Notes: a model not told the origin generated them from the sequence alone. A stretch of DNA of 64,000 nt from Eubacterium sp. (GCA_017463985.1 JAFUEH010000008.1:62001-126000); one strand, 5' to 3'; shown: positions 7,840 through 16,516, counted from the stretch's first letter. A program made the numbers and translations.

Positions 7840-8823
7840 TTATTCCCACTCGATGGTGGCGCTTGGTTTTGGGGTGAGATCGAAGAGGACGCGGTTAACG
7901 TTCTCCACCTCTGTTGTGATGCGCTGGGTAATGTGCTGCAGGAGGTCAAACGGCACGTTCTCGACCGTGGCGGACATGGCGTCCTTTGTATTGATCGCGC
8001 GGATGATCACAGGATAGGCGTAGGTACGCTTACCGTCCTTGATACCGGTGCCTTTAAAATCAGGTACAGCGGTGAAATACTGCCAAACCTTGCCCTCCAA
8101 GCCGTTCTTGGCAAATTCTTCCCGCAGGATGGCATCCGATTCTCTGACGGCTTCCAGTCTGTCACGGGTAATAGCGCCGAGACAGCGCACGCCGAGGCCC
8201 GGGCCCGGGAACGGCTGACGATAAACCATGCTATCCGGCAGGCCGAGCGCCTTACCGACGACTCTGACCTCATCCTTAAAGAGGAGCTTCACCGGCTCTA
8301 CCAGCTCAAACTGCAGATCCTTCGGCAGACCGCCGACATTATGGTGTGCCTTGACACCGTCGTCCGATTCCAGAATATCGGGATAAATGGTACCCTGTGC
8401 CAAAAATTCAATGCCGTCCAGCTTTCTGGCTTCCTCTTCAAACACGCGGATAAATTCCGCACCGATGATCTTTCTTTTCTTCTCCGGCTCAGCAACGCCT
8501 GCCAGCTTATCAAGGAAGCGGTCTACAGCGTCCACATAGATCAGGTTCGCGTCCATCTGATTACGGAACACCTCGACCACCTGCTCCGGCTCGCCCTTGC
8601 GCAACAGGCCGTGATTAACGTGTACACACACCAGCTGCTTGCCGATCGCCTTGATCAACAGCGCGGCAACGACCGAGGAATCCACACCGCCGGACAGGGC
8701 CAGCAGCACCTTCTTATCACCGATCTGTGCCTTCAGCGCCGCCAGCTGTTCTTCGATAAACGCATTCGCCAGCGCCGGCGTCGTGATTCTTTCCATTGTG
8801 TCAGGTCTTTTGTTTGCATCCAT
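7840..8823 (-). CDS. guaA: GMP synthase, ATP-pyrophosphatase subunit/domain only
   Basis: Makes GMP from XMP, ATP and an ammonia source. The 327-residue protein contains the ATP-PPase P-loop SGGVDSS (44-50), the PFPGPGLGVR motif and the dimerisation domain ending in the hallmark ATIEWE. The class I glutamine amidotransferase domain (about 190 residues with a Cys-His-Glu triad) of normal bacterial GuaA is absent, and no separate GATase gene is nearby, so it must use free ammonia or a partner encoded elsewhere. The start is ATG 8823, preceded by AGGAGG on the minus strand; the frame upstream of it is open but not conserved. It is the last gene of the GtrA-hydrolase-guaA cluster, 25 nt behind its neighbour. 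Confidence 0.93.
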   Translation of the reverse strand: MDANKRPDTMERITTPALANAFIEEQLAALKAQIGDKKVLLALSGGVDSSVVAALLIKAIGKQLVCVHVNHGLLRKGEPEQVVEVFRNQMDANLIYVDAVDRFLDKLAGVAEPEKKRKIIGAEFIRVFEEEARKLDGIEFLAQGTIYPDILESDDGVKAHHNVGGLPKDLQFELVEPVKLLFKDEVRVVGKALGLPDSMVYRQPFPGPGLGVRCLGAITRDRLEAVRESDAILREEFAKNGLEGKVWQYFTAVPDFKGTGIKDGKRTYAYPVIIRAINTKDAMSATVENVPFDLLQHITQRITTEVENVNRVLFDLTPKPSATIEWE

Positions 8824-8848
8824 ATCTATTTTTCCTCCTGAAAATAAT

Positions 8849-10003
8849 TTACTTTGAAAGTCTGTCGTTAACGCCCTCATAACGGCCGGCAAGCACCGCC
8901 CGTGTGGCCTTGCCAAAGGATTTGCGCATCAGCTTCATGCTGCCCTTAAATTCCTTCTTCGTCCCTTTATCGATGGCCTTCCAAGCAGCCTTACCGCCCT
9001 TGAGCGTAGCGCCGACATGGCGCTTGACATCCAGCAGGCCGCGCTGACCGGTTCCCTCAATCACCTCACCGACCACCAGCGCCACCGCGTCGCTCTGCGC
9101 CGGTGTAATATTATCGCGCACGGCATGGAACATCAAATCAGAAATCTTGCTCTTTTTATTCGTACCCTTTTTGGCAATACGCAGCTTGTCGCCGTCAAAC
9201 AGCCAAGTGAGCATATCATGCTGCATCGCACCGGTGAGCTTGCTGCTCTTCACGGCGATATAATCGTCATCATGCGCCAGCATCATACCGATGAACGAGG
9301 ACTGCGGCACAAAGTGACGGTAACGCGGCAACAGCTCGTTATACACCGCTCTGTCTCCCTGCAGGTAATCATAGCTGGCAAGACCGGGGCCGTCGTTATT
9401 ATAAAGATACTTCACGCGATCACGGATCTCCTTAGGAGAATTCATCACGGCATACTGCGCCACATAGCCGCCCTTTGAGTGGCCGCAAACGATCAGGTCG
9501 CCGTCAAAGCGTTTCGCCGCCTCGGCAAGATAGGCCAGCGACAGCTCGTCGGACGGCGTACCGCCGGCGGTAAGGATATTCAGGTCCTCCTCCCAGCCGA
9601 TCAGCGTATCATCCGTGCCGCGGAACATCACCAACACCTCGCCGGTAGGGAGCAGATAGGTTGCCGCGTTAAACTGCACCGCCGGACGCTTGCCGTAATT
9701 ATCGGTACAGGCAACCACCTTGATTTCACTGTAACGCTTTTGCTCCGCCATGGCCATCAGCAGCTGACTGATCCCCTTCACCAGCACCAAGCCGACCGGC
9801 TGATGCTTATTACCGCGCAGGGCAAACAGCTTTTGACACGCCTCACTGAACGGTACCGGCTCATCGTCAAAGCTGGGGGAAACCGCCTTGTCCAGCGGCA
9901 TATAAAAGCTCATGTTGATAGCCACGTTATCCTCGTCGCAAAACGGCTTTTCGCTAAAAGGAATATGGCCGTAATTTCTGACATAATCAATGACGTGTGA
10001 CAT
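8849..10003 (-). CDS. Mbeg1-like (DUF2974) alpha/beta hydrolase
   Basis: 384 residues. The core matches the lipase-like fold of DUF2974/Mbeg1-like proteins: a FRGTD segment (127-131) forms the oxyanion strand region and GHSKGG (174-179) holds the nucleophile Ser176. A basic, low-complexity C-terminal region follows from about residue 320. No signal peptide is seen, so it is probably cytoplasmic or associated with the membrane inner face. Substrates are unknown for this family. Its ATG shares one base with the stop codon of the GtrA gene, giving tight coupling. Expression is probably driven from 10574-10602. Confidence 0.85.
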   Translation of the reverse strand: MSHVIDYVRNYGHIPFSEKPFCDEDNVAINMSFYMPLDKAVSPSFDDEPVPFSEACQKLFALRGNKHQPVGLVLVKGISQLLMAMAEQKRYSEIKVVACTDNYGKRPAVQFNAATYLLPTGEVLVMFRGTDDTLIGWEEDLNILTAGGTPSDELSLAYLAEAAKRFDGDLIVCGHSKGGYVAQYAVMNSPKEIRDRVKYLYNNDGPGLASYDYLQGDRAVYNELLPRYRHFVPQSSFIGMMLAHDDDYIAVKSSKLTGAMQHDMLTWLFDGDKLRIAKKGTNKKSKISDLMFHAVRDNITPAQSDAVALVVGEVIEGTGQRGLLDVKRHVGATLKGGKAAWKAIDKGTKKEFKGSMKLMRKSFGKATRAVLAGRYEGVNDRLSK

Positions 10004-10548
10004 TATGATTCCTCCTCTGCTTCCGCATCATTTTCTTGCTTATGTTTGTTTTTAAAAATGATAAATTTACTGAAAATATAATTCAGCACTACTACCAGCA
10101 CGCTGACAAGCGCCTTGGCCCAAAAGCCCTCGATCCCGAGCAGGCTTTGGCGCAGGCCAAGCATCACCAACGCCGGAATACCGAACCATTCAAACAGACC
10201 GGTAAACAGCCGCGCCGCCACAAATTCCCACAGCTCGCGCAGCACCGTCCCTGCTTTCCACGATTTCGATTCAAACACCCACAGCTTATTGGTAACGTAG
10301 GCGACCAGCACGCTGGCGATCCAAGCCACCAGGTTAGCCACAAACAGCAGCGTCAGCGCCTTGCCGGAATTGCCGCTGAACAGCGAAAACACAACGTTGT
10401 CGCTGCTTTCGACCGCCGAAAGATCAACGTGGAGCAGCCGCACCATCACGGCATACACGACCCAGTTCACCAGGGTAGTCACCACACCGAAAAACAGGTA
10501 ACTGATAACCTCTTTATATTTCACGATCAATGCTTTTATTTTTTCCAT
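10003..10548 (-). CDS. GtrA family membrane protein
   Basis: 181 residues with four transmembrane helices, the FFGVVTTLVNWVVY start of helix 1 and the YVTNKLWVFES motif after helix 2, both typical of GtrA/DPMS-type proteins. Members move or present polyprenyl-phosphate-linked sugars for cell-surface glycosylation. The start ATG 10548 has GGAGAG upstream; longer frames cross the promoter and have no RBS. No glycosyltransferase gene is adjacent, which is unusual for the family. Confidence 0.9.
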   Translation of the reverse strand: MEKIKALIVKYKEVISYLFFGVVTTLVNWVVYAVMVRLLHVDLSAVESSDNVVFSLFSGNSGKALTLLFVANLVAWIASVLVAYVTNKLWVFESKSWKAGTVLRELWEFVAARLFTGLFEWFGIPALVMLGLRQSLLGIEGFWAKALVSVLVVVLNYIFSKFIIFKNKHKQENDAEAEEES

Positions 10549-10573
10549 AAGCTTCTCTCTCCAATATGTTTTT

Positions 10574-10602
10574 ATTATAGCATACTGTAAAAACAAATTC
10601 AA
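10574..10602 (-). promoter_or_regulatory. Promoter of the GtrA-hydrolase-guaA cluster
   Basis: On the minus strand TTGAAT (10602-10597), 17-nt spacer, TATAAT (10579-10574). The -35 box lies inside one arm of the terminator at 10593-10629. Confidence 0.75.
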
Positions 10603-10629
10603 GGCTGCCCACGACAACCTTGAATTTGT
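10593..10629 (-). terminator. Terminator of the metal ATPase operon
   Basis: Perfect 12-bp inverted repeat (10593-10604 with 10618-10629). Leftward transcripts leave it through a run of five T (TGTTTTTAC). Confidence 0.75.
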
Positions 10630-10649
10630 TGATGGAAGGATGTTCATTT

Positions 10650-12527
10650 TTATTCCCTCAGCGCGCGGATCGCATTCAGGACCGCGATCACCATCACGCC
10701 TACATCGGCAAAAATCGCCAACCACATATTCGCGATACCCAGCGCGCCAAGCACCAGGCACAGCAGCTTGACGCCGATCGCAAAGTAAATGTTTTCGTAA
10801 ACAATGCGCAGGCATTTGCGCGAAATGCGAATAGCGACGGCAATTTTTTCAGGATTATCGTCCATCAGCACCACATCCGCAGCTTCGATCGCGGCGTCAG
10901 CGCCGAGCGCGCCCATCGCAATGCCGATGTCCGCACGGGACAGCACCGGCGCATCATTGATGCCGTCACCGGTAAAGGCCAACAGCGCCTTGGGTTCTTT
11001 TTGCTGCAGCAGCGTCTCTACCTGCGCCACCTTGTCCGCCGGCAGCAGCTCGCTGTGCACCTCGTCGATCCCGAGCGTATCGGCCACCTGCTGCGCCACA
11101 GCGGCATTATCGCCGGTCAGCAACACCGTCTTTTTCACGCCGCACTGCCGCAGCGCCTGCATCGCGGCCGGTGCGGATTCCTTAATCTGGTCGGCAATCA
11201 GCAGTGAGCCGAGGAATACACCCTCCTCCGCCACATATACAACGGTTCCCACGCCGCTGTTCGGCACAATGGCAACCGAAAGGCTTTCCATCAGCTTACG
11301 GTTGCCGACAGCTACCTGCCTGCCGTCCACGGTAGCCGTAACGCCGTTACCGCCGATCTCATGCACGTCCGTCACGCACCGGCTCTCCGGCGGTTCGTGA
11401 CAAGCCGCCTTGATGCTTTGCGCAATAGGATGGTTAGAATACGCCTCCGCCATGGCGGCTGTTGTCAGCAGTCGGTCTGTACTCACACCGTCGGCAGGAC
11501 ACAGCTCGCTCACCGCAAACACGCCCTTCGTAACGGTGCCGGTTTTATCCATGACGACATATTTCGTTTTGGAAAGCGCCTCCAGATAGCGCGCGCCCTT
11601 GACTAAAATTCCCTGCTTTCCGGCGCCGCCGATTCCGGCAAAAAAGGTAAGCGGAATACTGATAACCAGCGCGCACGGACAGCTGATAACTAAAAAAGTC
11701 AGCGCACGGTACAGCCACGTGCTCCATAGTGCGTCGCTGCCCGCTAACAGCCGTATCGCCGGCGGCAGCACTGCCAGCGCCAGCGCCGCGGCGCAGACTG
11801 CAGGCGTATAAACGCGCGCGAACTTTGAAATAAACTGCTCCTGCTTCGCTTTTTTCATCGTGGCATTTTCGACCAGCTCCAGAATTTTGGACACCGTAGA
11901 GTCACCAAACGCCTTCGTGGTACGGATCCGCAGCACGCCGTTCATATTGACGCTGCCGCTGATTACCTCGTCCCCGACAGTGACCTCGCGCGGTACGCTC
12001 TCACCAGTCAGGGCAACAGTATTCAACGTTGCGCTGCCCTCCAACACAACGCCGTCGATCGCTATTTTTTCACCGGTCGAAACCACCAGTACGCTGCCGA
12101 CCGGTACTGCTTCCGGTTCCGTTTCCTGTTCACCGTCCTCGGTTTCCACAACACAGGTATCCGGCCGCAGATCCATCAGCGCGGTAATACTGCGGCGGCT
12201 CTTGCCGACAGCAGCGCTTTGGAACAGCTCCCCGATCTGATAAAACAGCATTACGGCGATCGCCTCGCTGTAGCTGCCGTTCTCCTTGATCGCCAAGGCA
12301 AAGGCGCCGACAGTAGCGATTGCCATCAAGAAATTTTCATCAAACACCTGGCGGTTTAAAATTCCTTTAAACGCTTTTTTCAGCACATCATAGCCGATGA
12401 TAAAATACGGCACTAAAAACAGTGCTGCGCGCAGCCATCGGTTATCCAGCGGAACAAAGGAAAGCACCGCCAGCAGCACGCCGGCAATCATAATGCGGCA
12501 CAGCATTTTCTTTTGTTTTCTGCTCAT
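10650..12527 (-). CDS. Zn2+/Cd2+/Pb2+-type P1B ATPase
   Basis: Exports soft divalent metals across the cytoplasmic membrane using ATP. The 625-residue protein has the TGES actuator motif (174-177), the metal-binding CPC in helix 6 (283-285), the phosphorylated Asp in DKTGT (327-331) and TGDGINDAPVL in the hinge. The last helices carry Lys and Asp in the VKLLCLVLG and FADVG segments, the pattern of the ZntA/CadA subgroup rather than Cu exporters. It has no N-terminal metal-binding domain; that role falls to the separate HMA protein encoded 7 nt upstream. An SmtB-type operator controls the pair, which fits zinc or cadmium. Confidence 0.95.
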   Translation of the reverse strand: MSRKQKKMLCRIMIAGVLLAVLSFVPLDNRWLRAALFLVPYFIIGYDVLKKAFKGILNRQVFDENFLMAIATVGAFALAIKENGSYSEAIAVMLFYQIGELFQSAAVGKSRRSITALMDLRPDTCVVETEDGEQETEPEAVPVGSVLVVSTGEKIAIDGVVLEGSATLNTVALTGESVPREVTVGDEVISGSVNMNGVLRIRTTKAFGDSTVSKILELVENATMKKAKQEQFISKFARVYTPAVCAAALALAVLPPAIRLLAGSDALWSTWLYRALTFLVISCPCALVISIPLTFFAGIGGAGKQGILVKGARYLEALSKTKYVVMDKTGTVTKGVFAVSELCPADGVSTDRLLTTAAMAEAYSNHPIAQSIKAACHEPPESRCVTDVHEIGGNGVTATVDGRQVAVGNRKLMESLSVAIVPNSGVGTVVYVAEEGVFLGSLLIADQIKESAPAAMQALRQCGVKKTVLLTGDNAAVAQQVADTLGIDEVHSELLPADKVAQVETLLQQKEPKALLAFTGDGINDAPVLSRADIGIAMGALGADAAIEAADVVLMDDNPEKIAVAIRISRKCLRIVYENIYFAIGVKLLCLVLGALGIANMWLAIFADVGVMVIAVLNAIRALRE

Positions 12528-12534
12528 TGCGTCC

Positions 12535-12753
12535 CTACGCCTCTATCTCAAAATCACTGTCGACCTTGCGGCAGGCCTTTAATACTTTTTTCATCACAGC
12601 CTTTTCGTCCGCGCCGTCCTCAAACTCGACATTCATCTTCAGCGTCATAAAATTAACCGCCGCTGCTTTCACGCCGTCCACCTTATTGGCAGCAGCCTCC
12701 GCCTTATTGGCACAGTTGGCACAGTCGACTTCAATACGATACGTTTTTTTCAT
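12535..12753 (-). CDS. Heavy-metal-associated (HMA) domain protein
   Basis: 72 residues forming a single ferredoxin-like HMA fold. The motif DCANC (Cys11, Cys14) replaces the usual MxCxxC and begins with an Asp, a variation seen in zinc- and cadmium-type HMA domains. Start: of the two ATGs, 12753 is chosen because AAGGAG is 7 nt upstream, while the ATG at 12759 would leave only one base. Likely passes metal to the ATPase encoded just downstream. Confidence 0.9.
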   Translation of the reverse strand: MKKTYRIEVDCANCANKAEAAANKVDGVKAAAVNFMTLKMNVEFEDGADEKAVMKKVLKACRKVDSDFEIEA

Positions 12754-12792
12754 CACCATACTCCTTATCAGTCAAATTCACGTTTAAACACA

Positions 12793-12806
12793 TGAATAAT
12801 TGTTCA
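12793..12806. promoter_or_regulatory. SmtB/ArsR-type operator
   Basis: The minus strand reads TGAACAATTATTCA, an exact match to the core TGAACA-NN-TATTCA bound by SmtB/ZiaR-like zinc sensors. A second TGAACA half lies at 12805-12813. It sits just downstream of the -10 box, so binding would block transcription. No ArsR-family gene is in the window. Confidence 0.75.
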
Positions 12807-12819
12807 TTTGTTCATCACT

Positions 12820-12847
12820 ATTATAACATATTCTATGTAAAAGTCAA
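12820..12847 (-). promoter_or_regulatory. Promoter of the HMA-ATPase operon
   Basis: Minus strand TTGACT (12847-12842), 16-nt spacer, TATAAT (12825-12820), immediately upstream of the operator. Confidence 0.75.
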
Positions 12848-12911
12848 TCCCTCTGCGCTGTTTTTTTAATAAAGCCGCTGTCCGCAAATCGTGCCTCTCC
12901 AAAAACGGCTC

Positions 12912-12940
12912 TTGATATGAAGGGGGCAATGGAGTATAAT
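12912..12940 (+). promoter_or_regulatory. Promoter of the YhaM-like gene
   Basis: TTGATA (12912-12917), 17-nt spacer, TATAAT (12935-12940). An in-frame ATG at 12939 overlaps the -10 box and so cannot be the start codon. Confidence 0.75.
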
Positions 12941-12977
12941 GGGCATACAGATTATATTAGAAGCACGGAGAGATACC

Positions 12978-13949
12978 ATGAATTTTCATACCCTTCCAAA
13001 CGGCATGGCCGACGGCTTTGTCGTCATCAAAAAATGTGAAGAAAAAAAGGCTAAAAACGGCTCTGCTTATCTGGATCTTGTCATCGGTGACAAGGACGGC
13101 GAAATGAGCGCAAAAATGTGGGATTTTAAGGGCGGCAGCTTTGAACAGGATATGATCGTGCGCGTTCGCGGCGTGGTAGAGCAGTATAACGGCAGAGACC
13201 AGTTCCGTATTTCACAGATCCGACCGGCGCGCGAGGGCGACGAATACAACCTGGCGGACTTGGTACCGGCGTCAGAGATCGGCGGCGAGCAGCTGTTTGC
13301 GATGCTGCACCGCAAGGTGGAACGCTTTGAAAACAACGATCTGAAGGCCATTGTACTGAAGATTATCGACGAGCACCGCAGCGAGCTGATCACCTACCCG
13401 GCAGCCCTGCGCCTGCATCACGCGATGGTGGGCGGCCTGCTGTATCACACGATGAGCATCGTGCTGCTGGCAGAGTCTGTCTGTCAAATCTATCCGAACG
13501 TGAACCGCGAGCTGCTGCTGGCCGGCGCGATTTTGCACGACGTAGCAAAGACCTGGGAGCTGGAAACCGGCAAGACGGGGATGGCGAAGGGCTATACCGT
13601 CGAGGGCGAGCTGATCGGTCACTTGGTCAAGGGTGCGATCTATATCAACGACGCCGCCCGCGAGCTGGGGATCGACAGCGAATACGTCGCCCTGCTGGAG
13701 CATATCGTGATTTCGCACCACGGGGTACCGGAATACGGTGCGGCAGTGCGTCCGATGTTCTTGGAGGCGATTATCCTGTCGGCGCTGGATAACCTGGACG
13801 CCACCGTCTATGAAGTCAATGCGGCCACCGATAAAGTGGAGCCGCACAAATTCACCGACAGGCAGTGGGCGCTGGATAACCGCAAGCTGTACAACCACGG
13901 GCTCGGTGCGACCGGTCACCGCGTCAATTTCACGGAGAGCGAGGAATAA
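12978..13949 (+). CDS. YhaM-type 3'-5' exoribonuclease (OB fold + HD domain)
   Basis: 323 residues. An OB-fold nucleic-acid binding domain occupies about 10-85, and an HD phosphohydrolase domain spans 145-300 with metal ligands His157, LHDVAK (His187-Asp188) and the VISHH segment. This order and length match YhaM of B. subtilis, a Mn-dependent 3'-5' exoribonuclease. ATG 12978 is used: GGAG lies 7 nt upstream, and the longer frame starts inside the -10 promoter element. It is followed after 3 nt by prmA. Confidence 0.9.
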   Translation: MNFHTLPNGMADGFVVIKKCEEKKAKNGSAYLDLVIGDKDGEMSAKMWDFKGGSFEQDMIVRVRGVVEQYNGRDQFRISQIRPAREGDEYNLADLVPASEIGGEQLFAMLHRKVERFENNDLKAIVLKIIDEHRSELITYPAALRLHHAMVGGLLYHTMSIVLLAESVCQIYPNVNRELLLAGAILHDVAKTWELETGKTGMAKGYTVEGELIGHLVKGAIYINDAARELGIDSEYVALLEHIVISHHGVPEYGAAVRPMFLEAIILSALDNLDATVYEVNAATDKVEPHKFTDRQWALDNRKLYNHGLGATGHRVNFTESEE

Positions 13950-13952
13950 GAA

Positions 13953-14912
13953 ATGGGAATGACGAACGACGTCACACAGGATCGCTGGACAGAAATTGCC
14001 GTCACCGTTGCCACCGCCGATCTCGAGCTGGCCGGCAGCATCGCCAACATGGTCGTCCCGTACGGCATCTATATCGAGGATTATTCCGCGCTCGAGGAGG
14101 AAACCCTGGCCATTGCGCACATAGACCTGATCGAAGAAACACTGCTACAGCGTGACCGTACGAAGGGTATTATCCATATCTATGTGAATCCGGAGGAAAA
14201 TCCGCTGGAAGCGACCGCTTTTTTGACGGAGCGGCTGAACAGCTGCGGCATTGCGCACGACGTCACTGTCGCTGACTGCCGCGTTGAGGACTGGCAAAAC
14301 AACTGGAAGCAATACTTTAAGCCAATGCCGATCGGCAAGCGGCTGCTGATCCGGCCGCTGTGGGAAACTGAGTTTGAGGCTGACGGCCGACAGGTACTGA
14401 ACATTGAGCCGGGGCTGGCCTTCGGCACCGGCGCACACCCTACCACCCGTCTGTGTTTGGAAACGCTGGAGGATTATATCCGTCCCGATTCCACCGTGCT
14501 GGACATCGGCTGTGGCAGCGGCATTCTTTCCATCGCGTCGCTGCTGCTCGGCGCAAAAAGTGCCTTTGGCGTTGATATCGACTCGCTGGCGGTTAAGACT
14601 GCGGCGGCCAACGCCCGCGAAAACGGCTTTACCGCGCCGGTGTTCACCGTCGTACAGGGCGACCTTTCCGAGAAGGTCAGCGGCAAATTCAAGATCGTGG
14701 TAGCCAATATCGTGGCCGACATTATCATGCAGTTCAATACGCAGGTCGGCGCTTTTTTAGAGGACGGCGGCGTGTATATCACCGGCGGTATCATTGAAGC
14801 GCGCGAGGACGATGTGCTGCGCTCCTTTGACGCCAACGGCTTCACGGTGCTGGAGCGCCGCGAAAACAACGGCTGGCTGGTATTTGTGCTGCAGCGCGCG
14901 GCACAGGACTAG
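13953..14912 (+). CDS. prmA: Ribosomal protein L11 methyltransferase
   Basis: Transfers methyl groups from S-adenosylmethionine to ribosomal protein L11. 319 residues with an N-terminal substrate-recognition domain, the GTGAHPTT loop, the SAM-binding motif LDIGCGSGIL and the NIVADIIM segment corresponding to motif IV. Start ATG 13953 lies 3 nt after the preceding stop, with GAGG inside the upstream gene; a second ATG at 13959 is possible. Probably transcribed from the promoter at 12912-12940. Confidence 0.95.
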   Translation: MGMTNDVTQDRWTEIAVTVATADLELAGSIANMVVPYGIYIEDYSALEEETLAIAHIDLIEETLLQRDRTKGIIHIYVNPEENPLEATAFLTERLNSCGIAHDVTVADCRVEDWQNNWKQYFKPMPIGKRLLIRPLWETEFEADGRQVLNIEPGLAFGTGAHPTTRLCLETLEDYIRPDSTVLDIGCGSGILSIASLLLGAKSAFGVDIDSLAVKTAAANARENGFTAPVFTVVQGDLSEKVSGKFKIVVANIVADIIMQFNTQVGAFLEDGGVYITGGIIEAREDDVLRSFDANGFTVLERRENNGWLVFVLQRAAQD

Positions 14913-14952
14913 TTATACCGGCAGATTTCGCCATATTTAATGTAATTGACTA

Positions 14953-14981
14953 TTGCAATCAATTTGTCAAAAGTGTAAAAT
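14953..14981 (+). promoter_or_regulatory. Promoter of the first M28 peptidase gene
   Basis: TTGCAA (14953-14958), 17-nt spacer, TAAAAT (14976-14981). Confidence 0.65.
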
Positions 14982-15018
14982 ATACGATGTAATGTAAATA
15001 TTTGACAGGAGTGATGAC

Positions 15019-16278
15019 ATGAAAATTGCTAAGGAATACGGCACCTTCGATTTGCAGGGCAATACCGACTTTGCCGTAGAAGAGATCACTGCACTTTGTA
15101 ACGATGTCGGCCCGCGCCGTCCCGGCTCGCCCGAAGAGCTGAAGGCGCAGCAGCACATGCAAGACGTTATGGAGCAATACAGCGACGAAACCAGAATTGA
15201 ATCCTTTACGCTGCACCGTCAGGGCTTTATGGGCTTTATCCCGTTCACGGTCGCCTGCGGCGTTATCTCGGTATTCCTCAACTGGTTCGTCAGCCCGGTA
15301 GCGGCCTTCATTCTCTGCGTGCTGGCCTTTGTACCGTTGCTGTTTGAATTCTTAATGTACAAGGAATTTGACGATTTTCTTTTCCCGAAGCAGACCTCCC
15401 ATAATATGATCGCCACCAGGAAGCCGACAGGAGAGGTAAAAAAGCGCATTGTACTGGTAGGCCATTCCGACAGTCAGTTTGAATGGAAGCTGAATTACCT
15501 GCTGGGCGGCTTACAGGCGAAGCTGTTTGTAGAAATTCCTGCCGTAGTTGGCTTGGTGATCCAAACGATCTATGCGTTGGTATGCCTGATCGTTGCCCAC
15601 GGTGGAGCGGCGCGCACCATCCAAAACAACGCGCGCTGGTTCTTCATTCTGTTCTTCGTCGTCAGCATCGTAATGATCCCGTTTGAGATCTCCTTTATCT
15701 TCTTCCAGTCCTGGCACGACAGCGTACCCGGCGCTTCGGATAACCTGTCCGGCTGTTACACGGCGATCGGCGCTGTCAAGGCGCTGGATGAGGCCGGCGT
15801 AAAATTTGAAAACACCGAGGTAGTCGTGGTGTGCTCCGGCTCAGAGGAGGCAGGCCTGCGCGGCGCAAAGGCCTTTTCCAAGAAGCATGAAAAGGAGCTG
15901 AAGGAAATTCCTACCGCTGTTGTGGCGCTGGACACCTTCCGCGATTTGGAGGACATGGCGATTTATGACCGCGATCTTTCCGGCACGGTTCAGCACGATT
16001 GGGGCGTTAAGCACCTGCTGAAAAACGCAGCGGCTAACTGCGGCTATGACCTGCCGTTTGAATCCATCTACATCGGCGGTTCCGACGCAGCTGCCTTTAC
16101 GCAGCGTAAGATCCCGGCCTCCTGTCTGGCCGCCATGAATCCCGATCCGCCGAGATATTATCACACCCGTCTTGACACACCGGAAAATATGCGCCCTGAG
16201 GCCATTACCGCCGGTTTGGAGATCGTGATCGAAACGCTCTGTATGTACGACAAAGAGGGCTGCCCAACAAAAGAATAA
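15019..16278 (+). CDS. M28-family metallopeptidase with embedded membrane segments
   Basis: 419 residues. The zinc ligand set of M28 aminopeptidases is visible: His149 in GHSDS, Asp241 in GASDN, Glu276/Glu277 in SGSEEAGLRGA, Asp305 and His382 in YYHTRLDT. Two predicted transmembrane helices (about 71-90 and 92-113) precede the catalytic core. Two more (about 168-194 and 207-230) are inserted between the first His ligand and the Asp ligand, which is unusual for this peptidase clan. No signal peptide is present. Probably a membrane-embedded aminopeptidase; the substrate is unknown. A paralogue with the same layout is at 22967-24229. Confidence 0.85.
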   Translation: MKIAKEYGTFDLQGNTDFAVEEITALCNDVGPRRPGSPEELKAQQHMQDVMEQYSDETRIESFTLHRQGFMGFIPFTVACGVISVFLNWFVSPVAAFILCVLAFVPLLFEFLMYKEFDDFLFPKQTSHNMIATRKPTGEVKKRIVLVGHSDSQFEWKLNYLLGGLQAKLFVEIPAVVGLVIQTIYALVCLIVAHGGAARTIQNNARWFFILFFVVSIVMIPFEISFIFFQSWHDSVPGASDNLSGCYTAIGAVKALDEAGVKFENTEVVVVCSGSEEAGLRGAKAFSKKHEKELKEIPTAVVALDTFRDLEDMAIYDRDLSGTVQHDWGVKHLLKNAAANCGYDLPFESIYIGGSDAAAFTQRKIPASCLAAMNPDPPRYYHTRLDTPENMRPEAITAGLEIVIETLCMYDKEGCPTKE

Positions 16279-16346
16279 CAACAGTGAAAAAAGCGGTTCC
16301 ATTAGGCGAGATGCTACAACGAAGTTTTATATCAATATAAGAACAA

Positions 16347-16368
16347 GGGCGAGAGTAAAATCTCGCCC
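16347..16368. terminator. Hairpin, possible terminator
   Basis: Perfect 8-bp GC-rich stem (16347-16354 with 16361-16368), loop GTAAAA. No strong T run follows on either strand, so the role is uncertain. Confidence 0.45.
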
Positions 16369-16516
16369 AAAAATTATGCATCTTTGATTTTTCAATAGTG
16401 ACATAGGATATACCAAAGAAAGACTAAACGGATAAATCGCAAATATCTCATGAGCAGGCCAATACTTTTTTGCCAAAATCTCCTGATAAATCCTTAAAAG
16501 ATATTTACAATGAAAT

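Noticed and set aside
13272-14120. Long minus-strand frame opposite the YhaM-like gene and prmA
   Set aside because: Spans the junction of two well-supported plus-strand genes; no start signal and no recognisable domain.
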